From Micrococcales bacterium (GTDB taxonomy: Bacteria; Actinomycetota; Actinomycetes; Actinomycetales; Microbacteriaceae), in contig CANGIU010000009.1 of NCBI GenBank assembly GCA_947454255.1, positions 1 to 56,661 of the forward strand: DNA of 56,661 bases. Direction: 5' to 3'. Positions 17,311 through 25,947 of this stretch are shown one piece after another (the first letter of the stretch is position 1; every line of letters starts with the position of its first letter). Below the pieces are notes generated by a model. It ran no database searches, was not told the DNA's origin, and was given only the letters and a program-made list of their open reading frames with translations. The translations under genes and the position numbers were made by a program.

Positions 17311-17340
17311 TAGTTACGCTCTAAAACTTCTAGTTCTCAA
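17311..17340 (-). promoter_or_regulatory. Candidate promoter for the CNNM operon, with ~100-nt leader
   Basis: On the minus strand TTGAGA (17340-17335) and TAACTA (17316-17311) are 18 bp apart. This would give a leader of about 95 nt before the ATG at 17212, containing a GAGGC/GCCTC repeat. Since the products are linked to divalent cations, a cation-sensing leader is conceivable, but I do not recognise an M-box. The remaining gap up to kgd holds no other clear feature. Confidence 0.3.
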
Positions 17341-17393
17341 AGAAAAGGTAGGCTTGTTTGGCGCTATTCGGGTAAAAAGTAAGAGGTGTTTAG

Positions 17394-20300
17394 GTGTCCG
17401 TGGACAATTCCCAATCCGGTCAAGAATTTGGAGCAAACCAATGGCTGGTAGACGAAATGTATGGGCAATGGCTAGTCAGTCCCGATTCAGTGGACAAAGA
17501 ATGGCTGCCTATTCTTGAGCGCTACCATCAGGAGAAGCAAGGTCACCCAGCAACTCCTATTACGAGTTCACCTGTGACCACTGCACCAGTTATCGAGAGC
17601 GCTCCAACCGGATCAGTTCCTCTAGTTGCTAAAACAACCAGAGTCGAAGCAAAGCCACAACCTATTCCAGCCCAAGCTCCGACCACCTCTTCAGTAGTGG
17701 TAGCCGAAGATGCAGAAGACCAAGTAACGATTCTTAAAGGTATGTCAAAGACCTTGGCCGCCAACATGGATGCATCATTAAGTATTCCAACCGCTACAAG
17801 CGTTCGTGCAATCCCCGCAAAGCTTCTAATCGATAACCGCATTGTCATCAACTCTCACTTGGGAAGAACACGTGGTGGAAAAGTTTCTTTCACCCACATC
17901 ATCGGTTACGCAATTATTCGTGCATTAAAGGAATTCCCTAGCCAAAATGTTTACTACGAAGAGGTAGAAGGCAAACCTGCATCAGTTTCTCCTGCAAACA
18001 TTAACTTTGGTTTAGCAATTGACATTCCTAAGCCCGATGGCTCACGCGCACTGCTTGTTCCAAATATCAAAAAAGCTCAGCGACTTAACTTCGCTGAATA
18101 CCTAAGTGCCTACGAAGATTTAGTCAAACGGGCTAGGGATAACAAACTAACCGCTGAAGATTTCTCAGGAACAACCGCATCACTTACCAACCCGGGTGGT
18201 ATTGGAACTGTCCACTCGGTCCCTAGGCTTACCAAAGGACAGGGTTGCATCGTTGGCGCAGGAGCACTTGATTACCCAGCTGAATTCCAAGGAATGAGTG
18301 AAGAACATCTTGCCAATCTTGGAATAAGCAAAGTCATTACCTTAACTTCTACATATGATCACAGAGTGATCCAGGGTGCTGGGTCTGGTGAATTCCTCAG
18401 AATCATTCACGAATTGCTTTTGGGTGAGCGCGGCTTCTACGACGAAATTTTTGCTGACCTAAGAATTCCTTACCAGCCAATTCGTTGGGCGACTGATTTT
18501 GACCTAAACGATGCAAACCCAAGAAGCAAAGAGACTCGCGTTCAGGAACTTATTAACGCCTATCGCGTTCGCGGTCACCTAATGGCAGACATCGATCCAC
18601 TTGAGTATCAACAGCGTACTCACCCTGATCTAGACGTACTAACTCATGGGCTAAGTCTTTGGGATCTCGATCGTGAATTTAACACTGGTGGCTTTGGTGG
18701 CAAATCAAAGATGCTCGTGAGGGATGTTCTAAAGATTCTTCGTGACACATACTGTCGCACCGTTGGTATCGAATACATGCATATCCACAATCCAGAAGAG
18801 CGTCAGTGGATGCAGGAACAACTTGAGCGTCCTTACCAGAAGCCAAGCCATGACCAACAGCTTCGCATTCTTGAAAAACTGAATGAAGCAGAAGCGTTTG
18901 AAACCTTCTTGCAAACCAAGTTCGTAGGTCAAAAGCGATTCAGCCTTGAAGGAGGAGAGTCAACTATTGCCTCTCTTGATGCCATCTTGCAGGCGTCAGC
19001 CGACGCTCAACTGTCTGAGGTCGCTATTGGAATGGCGCACCGCGGTCGCCTAAATGTCTTGACCAACATTGCAGGTAAAACCTACGGCCAGGTCTTCAGA
19101 GAGTTCGAAGGAAACACAGACACTAAGACTGTTCAGGGTTCTGGAGATGTGAAGTATCACCTTGGTACTGAAGGAACCTTCACCGGCCCTAACGGAAACC
19201 AAACCAACGTTTATCTAGCGGCTAACCCTAGCCACCTAGAAGCAGTCAACCCAGTGCTCGAAGGAATTGTGCGAGCAAAGCTGGATCGAATCGATAAGTC
19301 CCCAGCTGAATACCCAGTGCTGCCAGTGCTTATTCATGGTGATGCTGCATTCGCAGGACAGGGAGTTGTTCCTGAAACTCTAAACATGATGAGCCTTCGT
19401 GGTTACCGTACCGGAGGAACTATTCACATTGTGATCAACAACCAAGTTGGTTTCACTACCCCGCCTTCAATGTCACGTTCGACCGTTTACGCTACCGATG
19501 TCGCTAAGGGCATCCAAGCACCTATCTTCCACGTCAATGGCGATGATCCAGAAGCAGTGGTTAGAGTTTCACAGTTGGCTTTTGACTATCGTCAGAAGTT
19601 CCAGAAAGATGCTGTCATCGATCTAGTTTGTTACCGCAGACGTGGTCACAACGAAGGTGACGATCCTTCGATGACTCAGCCGTTGATGTATAACTTGATC
19701 GAAGCAAAGCGTTCAGTTAGAACTTTGTATCTCGAATCTCTTGTTGGTCGCGGAGATATCACTCGTGAAGAGTTTGAACAATCAAATACTGACTTCCAAG
19801 CAAGGATGGAACAGGCTTTCACAGATGTTCATGAAGCAATGTCAACTCCTGTTGAATTACAGGCAAGACCAATCGGAATTGGCACCACCGCCAGCGATCA
19901 CCCCGAGATAAACCATGAAAGTGCAATCAAGGGTGAGGTGGTTGAGCTCATCGGAAATGCACACAGCAACCTTCCGCCTAATTTCAACGTGCACCCTAAG
20001 CTGCAGCAACTTCTGGCTAAACGTCTTGAGATGTCACGCGAGGGTGGAATCGACTGGGGCTTTGGTGAATTACTTGCTCTTGGTTCACTGTTGGTTGAAG
20101 GTGTCAACATCCGGATGTCTGGACAAGACACACGTCGTGGAACCTTCGTTCAGCGTCACGCTGTATTCCACGATCGTGAAAACGGTCAGGAGTGGATGCC
20201 GCTTAGAAACCTGACTGCTAACCAAGCAAAGTTCTACATCTACGATTCCCTGCTAAGTGAATATGCGGCAATGGGATTTGAATACGGTTACTCAGTGGAG

Positions 20301-21068
20301 CGCAAGGATGCCCTAGTACTTTGGGAAGCACAGTTTGGTGACTTTGCAAACGGTGCACAAACAATTCTTGATGAGTTCATATCTTCCGCTGAGCAGAAGT
20401 GGGGTCAGCACTCTTCTCTAGTTCTGTTACTACCGCACGGCTATGAAGGTCAGGGACCTGATCACTCTTCTGCGCGTATCGAAAGATACCTGCAGCTCTG
20501 TGCTGAAAACAACATGACTGTTGCTCAGCCTTCAACGCCTGCAAACCATTTCCACCTTTTGCGCAGACAGGCATACGCTCGTCCACGCAGACCACTAGTT
20601 GTCTTCACCCCTAAATCGATGCTTCGCCTAAAGGCTGCTTCATCAAAGGTGCAGGATTTCACAACTGGTTCCTTCCAGATGGTTATCGACGACGAACGTG
20701 GATTAAACAAACAGTCTGTTAAGCGAGTCCTCTTCTGCTCAGGCAAGGTCTACTGGGATCTACTAGCCGAAGCTGAAAAGCGCGGCGGCCAGCAGACTGC
20801 AATTGTTCGAGTTGAACAGTTGTATCCAACCCCGGTTGATGAAATCAAGCAGGTATACGCTCAGTATCCAAATGCTGAACTCTTCTGGGTTCAAGATGAG
20901 CCAGCTAACCAAGGCCCATGGACATACATCGGTCTCTTCCTACCTAAATACATGGGTGGTCAGGTTGCTAAACTCATTTCTCGTCCAGCTAGCGCATCCC
21001 CTGCTACTGGATCTGCAAAACGTCATGCTGTTGAACAAGCAGACCTAGTTGAAAGAGCGTTCTCCTAA
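17394..21068 (+). CDS. kgd: Multifunctional 2-oxoglutarate dehydrogenase/decarboxylase (E1 with fused E2-type domain)
   Basis: 1224 residues, the length of actinobacterial Kgd/OdhA. Residues 1-40 form the E1 N-terminal helix (NQWLVDEMYGQW). A Pro/Ala/Thr-rich linker spans about 48-105. An E2-like acyltransferase core runs about 110-360, with the catalytic DHRVIQG near 325. The thiamine-diphosphate E1 domain fills the rest, with MAHRGRLNVL, GDAAFAGQGVV and RRRGHNEGDDP motifs. It lacks a lipoyl domain, so it must use the lipoylated E2 of pyruvate dehydrogenase, as shown for Corynebacterium OdhA. It converts 2-oxoglutarate to succinyl-CoA or succinic semialdehyde. GhaI-type regulation cannot be judged here. 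GTG start; AAGAGG lies upstream. Confidence 0.96.
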   Translation: MSVDNSQSGQEFGANQWLVDEMYGQWLVSPDSVDKEWLPILERYHQEKQGHPATPITSSPVTTAPVIESAPTGSVPLVAKTTRVEAKPQPIPAQAPTTSSVVVAEDAEDQVTILKGMSKTLAANMDASLSIPTATSVRAIPAKLLIDNRIVINSHLGRTRGGKVSFTHIIGYAIIRALKEFPSQNVYYEEVEGKPASVSPANINFGLAIDIPKPDGSRALLVPNIKKAQRLNFAEYLSAYEDLVKRARDNKLTAEDFSGTTASLTNPGGIGTVHSVPRLTKGQGCIVGAGALDYPAEFQGMSEEHLANLGISKVITLTSTYDHRVIQGAGSGEFLRIIHELLLGERGFYDEIFADLRIPYQPIRWATDFDLNDANPRSKETRVQELINAYRVRGHLMADIDPLEYQQRTHPDLDVLTHGLSLWDLDREFNTGGFGGKSKMLVRDVLKILRDTYCRTVGIEYMHIHNPEERQWMQEQLERPYQKPSHDQQLRILEKLNEAEAFETFLQTKFVGQKRFSLEGGESTIASLDAILQASADAQLSEVAIGMAHRGRLNVLTNIAGKTYGQVFREFEGNTDTKTVQGSGDVKYHLGTEGTFTGPNGNQTNVYLAANPSHLEAVNPVLEGIVRAKLDRIDKSPAEYPVLPVLIHGDAAFAGQGVVPETLNMMSLRGYRTGGTIHIVINNQVGFTTPPSMSRSTVYATDVAKGIQAPIFHVNGDDPEAVVRVSQLAFDYRQKFQKDAVIDLVCYRRRGHNEGDDPSMTQPLMYNLIEAKRSVRTLYLESLVGRGDITREEFEQSNTDFQARMEQAFTDVHEAMSTPVELQARPIGIGTTASDHPEINHESAIKGEVVELIGNAHSNLPPNFNVHPKLQQLLAKRLEMSREGGIDWGFGELLALGSLLVEGVNIRMSGQDTRRGTFVQRHAVFHDRENGQEWMPLRNLTANQAKFYIYDSLLSEYAAMGFEYGYSVERKDALVLWEAQFGDFANGAQTILDEFISSAEQKWGQHSSLVLLLPHGYEGQGPDHSSARIERYLQLCAENNMTVAQPSTPANHFHLLRRQAYARPRRPLVVFTPKSMLRLKAASSKVQDFTTGSFQMVIDDERGLNKQSVKRVLFCSGKVYWDLLAEAEKRGGQQTAIVRVEQLYPTPVDEIKQVYAQYPNAELFWVQDEPANQGPWTYIGLFLPKYMGGQVAKLISRPASASPATGSAKRHAVEQADLVERAFS

Positions 21069-21073
21069 ACCTT

Positions 21074-21685
21074 ATGGATCAGCCAAGACGCAATATAAGA
21101 ATCGTCATCATCGGTGACGATATTATTGGCGCAGGCGGAGACCCTAAAGGCTTAGGTTGGGTTGGTCGAGTAATAGCTAAGACTCAAAGCGATTACCCAC
21201 GAATTGACTTCTATAGCCTGCCAACACCAGAAATATCTTCAGCTGGGCTGAGTGAGCAATGGCTCGAGGAAGCGTCGAAGCGCTTCTCCCCTGTTACTGA
21301 TAACCGCCTAATCGTTTGTCTAAATGCGCATGACATTAACGCAGGTATCACAATGTCAAGATCGCGGCTGAATCTTGCAAATATCTTGGATAGTGCTGCC
21401 AGCAAAGGTGTCCAGTGTTTTGTGGTATCACCCATTCCAAGTCGCAACCCTCAGTTGAACTACGAGATTGAACATCTTTCAGCAGGATTTGAAGATGTGA
21501 CAGCTAGAAGGTCACTGCCATTCGTGGATTGCTTTAGACCTTTGGTAGATCATCAGGGGTTCAACGAGGAATTGAAAAACTCAACTCTAGGAATGCCTGG
21601 CCAACTAGGACATGGACTCATTGCTTGGTTAGTGCTGAATCAAGGTTGGTATCGTTGGCTTGATTTGCCAGAACAAGAAATTTAG
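21074..21685 (+). CDS. SGNH/GDSL-hydrolase-fold protein lacking the catalytic serine
   Basis: 203 residues. The N-terminus matches the actinobacterial SGNH family in position and flanks: IVIIGDDIIGAGGDPKGLGW (residues 11-30), where active members have GDS. Here the nucleophile position is Asp (Asp20). The block III region reads CLNAHDI (G-x-N-D replaced), and near the C-terminus the usual D-x-x-H reads as QLGH, lacking the Asp. Three of the four catalytic blocks are therefore changed, while the frame is intact and follows kgd by 5 bp. It is probably a binding protein or pseudo-enzyme rather than an esterase. A strong terminator follows at once. Confidence 0.75.
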   Translation: MDQPRRNIRIVIIGDDIIGAGGDPKGLGWVGRVIAKTQSDYPRIDFYSLPTPEISSAGLSEQWLEEASKRFSPVTDNRLIVCLNAHDINAGITMSRSRLNLANILDSAASKGVQCFVVSPIPSRNPQLNYEIEHLSAGFEDVTARRSLPFVDCFRPLVDHQGFNEELKNSTLGMPGQLGHGLIAWLVLNQGWYRWLDLPEQEI

Positions 21686-21688
21686 GAA

Positions 21689-21717
21689 AAAGGCCCTGAT
21701 AATTCAGGGCCTTTATT
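21689..21717. terminator. Bidirectional intrinsic terminator (kgd operon / rsrA)
   Basis: AAAGGCCCTGA (21689-21699) pairs perfectly with TCAGGGCCTTT (21704-21714): an 11-bp stem with loop TAAT. Its A- and T-ended arms give U-runs in both directions. It lies in the 31-bp gap between two convergent operons. Confidence 0.9.
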
Positions 21718-21962
21718 CAATCCAGCTCTGATCTGAGAGAATTTGAAATTTTATTAAAGAAATTCGAATTCGGCTCTGAACTAAAGGAGGAGTTAATCAC
21801 TAACTTCGAGATTGTTCGCTCCAAATCGTATTCCGCTTTGCAAAACTGGCAACCAGCTAGATGCCCATCAACTTCTTGCTTAGCCTTTACATCCAGCTCA
21901 TCGCCAAGATATTCATAAACTTTTCTTCGGGTTTGATGGCAACTTAGGTTACTCATTGTCAT
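21717..21962 (-). CDS. rsrA: Zinc-binding anti-sigma factor, RsrA/RshA type
   Basis: 81 residues from ATG 21962, chosen because AAGGA lies just upstream and the frame further upstream overlaps the sigma gene. The zinc-anti-sigma signature is complete: Cys8, His34, Cys38 and Cys41, with spacings (26, 4, 3) equal to those of Streptomyces RsrA. The reduced, zinc-bound form holds the partner sigma factor; thiol oxidation forms a disulfide and releases it. It starts 7 bp after the sigma gene. Gene symbol is by analogy with rsrA/rshA. Confidence 0.9.
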   Translation of the reverse strand: MTMSNLSCHQTRRKVYEYLGDELDVKAKQEVDGHLAGCQFCKAEYDLERTISKLVINSSFSSEPNSNFFNKISNSLRSELD

Positions 21963-21969
21963 ATTTCCT

Positions 21970-22623
21970 TTACTTTTCTTCTTTATCTGAATCAGGGTTA
22001 ATGCCGTACTCAATGGCCTTCTCGCGAAGTGCGACGCGAAGAATTCTACGAGCGCGGTGAATCTGTGTTCCAACAGTGTTTTGAGATAGACCAGTAAATT
22101 CTGCAATCTCTTTATATTTCCAGCCATCAACAAGATTTAGTAGAACAACTTCACGGAATACCGGATCAATTGCTTGAATCGCATCAACGATTTCTTGAGT
22201 TGCCATCTTTGAAAGCACGATGCTCTCGGCTGATGCACCTAACTGTGATTCTTGAGCCTTGTCATAGATGTAATCTTCCTGCCAATCATCGTCGATGTCA
22301 GGAGATACGGTCACGCGGTTCTTGTTCTGTTTAGCTTCAGCAACACCCAATGAGATGTTGGTGGTGTAAATTATTCTGTTGAGCCAGGCCTTAGGGCCTT
22401 TGCTGCGATCAACATAGCTATCCCAATACTTAAACGCCTTTAGGATTACCGCTTGAGCGAGTTCTTCACCAAAAGTTTGGCTGTGGGTCTTGGCGATAGA
22501 TGCACGAAGAATGAATTCGTAGTGAGGGCCAATTTCCAACTCGAAATCGGCTAGTTTGCGTTCTTGCTCTTCTAAATTGTTAATGGCATCCCCCAGATCT
22601 TGTGAGTTAATTATGTCTGACAT
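21970..22623 (-). CDS. sigR: ECF RNA polymerase sigma factor, SigR/SigH (RpoE-like) type
   Basis: 217 residues from ATG 22623 (AGAAG upstream). The frame extends back to a TTG at 22695, but that part is poorly supported. Region 2 (about 35-100) contains YEFILRASIAKTH and AFKYWDSYVDRSKGPKAWLNRI. Region 4 (about 145-205) has the helix-turn-helix YKEIAEFTGLSQNTVGTQIH. With the downstream RsrA-like protein it forms the actinobacterial thiol-oxidative stress switch, controlling thioredoxin, protease and Fe-S repair genes in relatives. Relatives autoregulate through GGAAT-N18-GTT promoters; I find none upstream. The divergent neighbour is aroA, as near sigH of mycobacteria. Confidence 0.9.
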   Translation of the reverse strand: MSDIINSQDLGDAINNLEEQERKLADFELEIGPHYEFILRASIAKTHSQTFGEELAQAVILKAFKYWDSYVDRSKGPKAWLNRIIYTTNISLGVAEAKQNKNRVTVSPDIDDDWQEDYIYDKAQESQLGASAESIVLSKMATQEIVDAIQAIDPVFREVVLLNLVDGWKYKEIAEFTGLSQNTVGTQIHRARRILRVALREKAIEYGINPDSDKEEK

Positions 22624-22751
22624 GTACTTCTGCTGCTGTTTGCAGGATTGCGGGCCGTAGTTGTGGCGGCGGGGTCTAGCGCTTAGGTTCTTCAATAAAG
22701 TGTCTATAGTTTCTGCTTTCTGTTAGTTTGCTCGCCGTTGAGCGGGTGGGA

Positions 22752-22777
22752 GGCATCAAAACCTGATGCCATATACT
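22752..22777 (+). promoter_or_regulatory. Inverted repeat within the aroA promoter
   Basis: GGCATCA (22752-22758) and TGATGCC (22764-22770) are perfect 7-bp arms around AAACC. TATACT (22772-22777) follows immediately and ends 9 nt before the aroA ATG at 22787, so it is the likely -10. The repeat fills the spacer and -35 region, as expected for an operator. No good -35 is present, which would fit activator dependence. It lies between the divergent sigma factor gene and aroA and could act on either. Confidence 0.45.
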
Positions 22778-22786
22778 TAATAACCA

Positions 22787-24103
22787 ATGAGTGAACAAAA
22801 TTATTCTCCGAAAGCCAAAGAATTTTGGCCGGCCCCTTCGGTTCACCATGCAATCTCTGCTCGGGTCACCTTGCCGGGCTCAAAATCTCTAACCAACCGA
22901 GAATTGGTGCTGTCCGCCCTTGCTGCATCGCCTACACACCTTAGGAAACCTCTAGAATCCAGGGATTCCCAGCTAATGATCGAGGCCCTTAGAAAGCTTG
23001 GAACTCAGATCAACAGTGATGAATATGGCGACCTTGTAATAATTCCACCAACCACTGACATTTCCATTTCTGATGTGACTATCGACTGTGGCTTAGCGGG
23101 AACAGTCATGCGCTTTGTTCCACCAATGGCTGCGCTTACCAAGGGTTCAATAACTTTCGATGGAGACGAAGCGGCAAGAAAGCGCCCTATGAAGACCACG
23201 ATCGAATCGCTTCGCGGTCTAGGTATTCAAGTTGCAGATAGCGGATTAGGCTCCCTCCCCTTTACTCTGAATGCGACTGGATCAATTTCAGGTGGGGAAC
23301 TAATAATTGATGCGAGCGCTTCTAGCCAATTTGTTTCAGGATTACTCTTAGCCGCTGCTAGATATAAAAATGGCCTCACTCTGCACCACTCGGGTAGCCA
23401 CCTCCCTTCGCTTCCGCATATTGAAATGACTATTGAAACGCTCAGGGCTAGAGGTGTCCTAGTTCACCAACCCGACTCTGTCACATGGGTCGTTGAGCCA
23501 GGAGATATTTCAGGTGGCGAGATTACCATCGAGCCAGATCTCTCTAACGCCGGACCATTCATTGCAGCAGCTCTTGTTTTAGGTGGGTCAGTTACCATCA
23601 AAGATTGGCCAGAGCAAACCACTCAGGTTGGAAAGCACTTTGTTGAACTAATTGCTCAAATGGGTGGCCATGTTGCAAGAGCCGGAAATGACCTAACCTT
23701 TACAGGCAGTGGAGTTATCAAGGGGATTGATGTCGATCTGGGTATCGGCGGTGAATTGGCTCCAGTAATTATCGCACTTGCGGTTCTAGCAGATGGGCCA
23801 AGCAGAATTACTGGTATCGCTCATCTACGAGGGCATGAAACAGATCGGTTAGCAGCTCTAACTGCTGAGATAAATGCCATTGGTGGAAATGCAACAGAGC
23901 TCCCTGATGGAATACAAATCACTCCTAGCGATCACCTAGTCGGCAATACCTGGCACACTTATGAAGATCACCGTATGGCAACTGCAGGAGCAATCATAGG
24001 CCTTAGAGTCCCTGGGATTGGTATAGAAGATATTTCGGTAGTCAGTAAAACAATGCCTGAATTTGTCGCTCTGTGGACCAATATGCTGGAGCAAAGAGCT
24101 TGA
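22787..24103 (+). CDS. aroA: 3-phosphoshikimate 1-carboxyvinyltransferase (EPSP synthase)
   Basis: 438 residues with the two-domain EPSP synthase fold. LPGSKSLTNRELVLSALA (near 29-46) binds PEP and shikimate-3-phosphate, GLAGTVMRFV (near 105) is the second signature, and EDHRMATAGAIIG (near 390) closes the active site. It performs the sixth step of the shikimate pathway in the cytoplasm. It is first of an aroA-rsgA-hisN run that actinobacteria often keep beside the redox sigma factor. Its stop overlaps the rsgA start (TTGA). Confidence 0.97.
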   Translation: MSEQNYSPKAKEFWPAPSVHHAISARVTLPGSKSLTNRELVLSALAASPTHLRKPLESRDSQLMIEALRKLGTQINSDEYGDLVIIPPTTDISISDVTIDCGLAGTVMRFVPPMAALTKGSITFDGDEAARKRPMKTTIESLRGLGIQVADSGLGSLPFTLNATGSISGGELIIDASASSQFVSGLLLAAARYKNGLTLHHSGSHLPSLPHIEMTIETLRARGVLVHQPDSVTWVVEPGDISGGEITIEPDLSNAGPFIAAALVLGGSVTIKDWPEQTTQVGKHFVELIAQMGGHVARAGNDLTFTGSGVIKGIDVDLGIGGELAPVIIALAVLADGPSRITGIAHLRGHETDRLAALTAEINAIGGNATELPDGIQITPSDHLVGNTWHTYEDHRMATAGAIIGLRVPGIGIEDISVVSKTMPEFVALWTNMLEQRA

Positions 24104-25119
24104 GTTGGCTATATGAACCTGAACCTCAAGAGCATGATCTTGATGAGACAGACGTTCGAGTAAGGCCAAATCCTAAAGGCAATAAGCCAAGAACAAAGAA
24201 CCGCCCATCACACTCTGATGCCCCAATCGGAATGGTGGTTCAGGTTGACCTAGGCCGATACACAGTTCTACTTGCAGATGAACGCGAAGTCTTTGCAACT
24301 TTAGCTAAAGAGCTTCGCAAAGAAGGTGTTGCTGTTGGAGATCAAGTTGCTCTGGCAGGAGACACCTCAGACACCGTCGGTGCTCTGGCCAGAATTGTCC
24401 GAGTAGAGCCAAGAACAACTCTGCTTCGCAGAAGTGCTGATGATACTGACCAAGTTGAGCGAGTAATTGTGGCTAATGCCACACAGATGTTAATCGTTGT
24501 TGCCATTACTAATCCAGAGCCAAGAACGAGACTAATCGATCGCTACCTAGCCGCTGCTTTTGATGCTGGACTAAAGCCCGCACTTTGCATCACCAAGGTA
24601 GACCTTGAAGACCCAGCTGAGTTTGTCAAAAACTTCGCTGATCTTTCGATACCGGTGATTCTAAATCGCAAAGATTCACCAAGTCTTGATGAGCTGAATC
24701 AATTTCTAGCTGGACAGGTAACAGTAGTAGTCGGACACAGTGGTGTTGGTAAATCTACTTTGGTGAATTCTTTAGCTCCTGATGCAGCCAGAGAAACTGG
24801 CGGAGTCAACGCTGTTACCGGTCGGGGTAGACACACCAGTAGTTCGGTAAGGGCTATCCGACTCGATGCTGCAACCTGGATCATTGATACTCCTGGAGTT
24901 AGGTCTTTTGGCTTAGGCCACATAAAACTAGAGAATCTCCTGCGTAGCTTTGAAGATCTTTGGCAGGTGGCTTCCCACTGCCCGAGGGATTGTTCTCACC
25001 TAGTCGATTCGCCAGACTGTGGTTTAGATGAAGCAGTTGCTGCTGGAACTATCTCTGCTGCCAGGCTAGATTCGCTTCGCCGGCTGATGGTCTCCATCGC
25101 TAATTCAAGTAACGACTAA
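24100..25119 (+). CDS. rsgA: Ribosome small-subunit-dependent GTPase RsgA
   Basis: 339 residues from TTG 24100. This start is preferred because GGAG is 8 nt upstream, it gives a TTGA overlap with aroA, and the protein then begins SWLYEPEP as in relatives; a GTG at 24073 is also in frame. An OB-fold (about 35-110) leads to a circularly permuted GTPase with G1 GHSGVGKST after the G4-type TKVD, and a C-terminal zinc knuckle with Cys-x4-Cys-x-His and a further Cys. It assists late 30S subunit maturation. Operon with aroA and hisN. Confidence 0.93.
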   Translation: MSWLYEPEPQEHDLDETDVRVRPNPKGNKPRTKNRPSHSDAPIGMVVQVDLGRYTVLLADEREVFATLAKELRKEGVAVGDQVALAGDTSDTVGALARIVRVEPRTTLLRRSADDTDQVERVIVANATQMLIVVAITNPEPRTRLIDRYLAAAFDAGLKPALCITKVDLEDPAEFVKNFADLSIPVILNRKDSPSLDELNQFLAGQVTVVVGHSGVGKSTLVNSLAPDAARETGGVNAVTGRGRHTSSSVRAIRLDAATWIIDTPGVRSFGLGHIKLENLLRSFEDLWQVASHCPRDCSHLVDSPDCGLDEAVAAGTISAARLDSLRRLMVSIANSSND

Positions 25120-25128
25120 CCTAGATTT

Positions 25129-25938
25129 ATGGATTACACCGAGGACCTAGAGTTTGCACTTCAGCTTGCTGATATCGCTGATGCTATTTCTCTAGAGCGT
25201 TTCTACTCGCTCGACCTGCATGTTGAAACTAAACCGGATAAAACTCCCGTAACGGATGCGGATAGAAGTGTCGAGGCCGCTCTTAAAGAGGAACTTAAGA
25301 AGCAACGTCCAAATGACTCATTAATCGGCGAAGAGTATGGAACAAGCGGAGAAAACCTGCATGGTAAAGGCAGTCGAACTTGGATTATTGATCCAATTGA
25401 CGGAACAGCAAACTATATGCGCGGAGTTCCAGTTTGGGCCACACTGATTGCTCTCGCAGTCGACGGCAAACCTGTTGTCGGTGTTGTCAGTGCGCCGGCT
25501 ATGGGTAGACGTTGGTGGGCTGCCCCTGGAACCGGAGCACACACGAAGCACATCGATGGTAGAACTGCACCAATTCAGGTTTCTAAGATAAGCGATTTGG
25601 AGCATGCATCGCTTAGCTACAACAGTCTCAAGCTCTGGGATGAGATGAACATGCTTGATGAACTCATGCAACTTACTCGTAAGGTTTGGCGCACTAGAGC
25701 GTACGGAGATTTCTGGGCATACATGCTCCTAGCTGAAGGCTCTTTGGAAATAACATCCGAACATAATCTGGCTATCTATGACATTGCGGCCTTGGTGCCA
25801 ATTGTTGAGCAAGCTGGTGGACAGATAACAGATCTACGTGGCGAACTAAGTGCAACATCCTCAAGTGTCCTTGCTACCAACAAATACCTGCACAGCACCG
25901 TATCTGAGATTCTAAATCACCCGAATATTAGGAACTAG
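25129..25938 (+). CDS. hisN: Histidinol-phosphatase, inositol monophosphatase family
   Basis: 269 residues of the IMPase fold. Metal ligands are visible as Glu68-Glu69 in GEEYG and Asp88/Asp91 in IDPIDGTANY. Residues Y-G-D-F-W-A-Y near 195 match the HisN subgroup found next to aroA and rsgA in actinobacteria. HisN removes phosphate from histidinol phosphate, the penultimate step of histidine synthesis. IMPase activity on inositol phosphate is an alternative, as the families are close. It begins 9 bp after rsgA. Confidence 0.88.
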   Translation: MDYTEDLEFALQLADIADAISLERFYSLDLHVETKPDKTPVTDADRSVEAALKEELKKQRPNDSLIGEEYGTSGENLHGKGSRTWIIDPIDGTANYMRGVPVWATLIALAVDGKPVVGVVSAPAMGRRWWAAPGTGAHTKHIDGRTAPIQVSKISDLEHASLSYNSLKLWDEMNMLDELMQLTRKVWRTRAYGDFWAYMLLAEGSLEITSEHNLAIYDIAALVPIVEQAGGQITDLRGELSATSSSVLATNKYLHSTVSEILNHPNIRN

Positions 25939-25947
25939 GCGAATACC

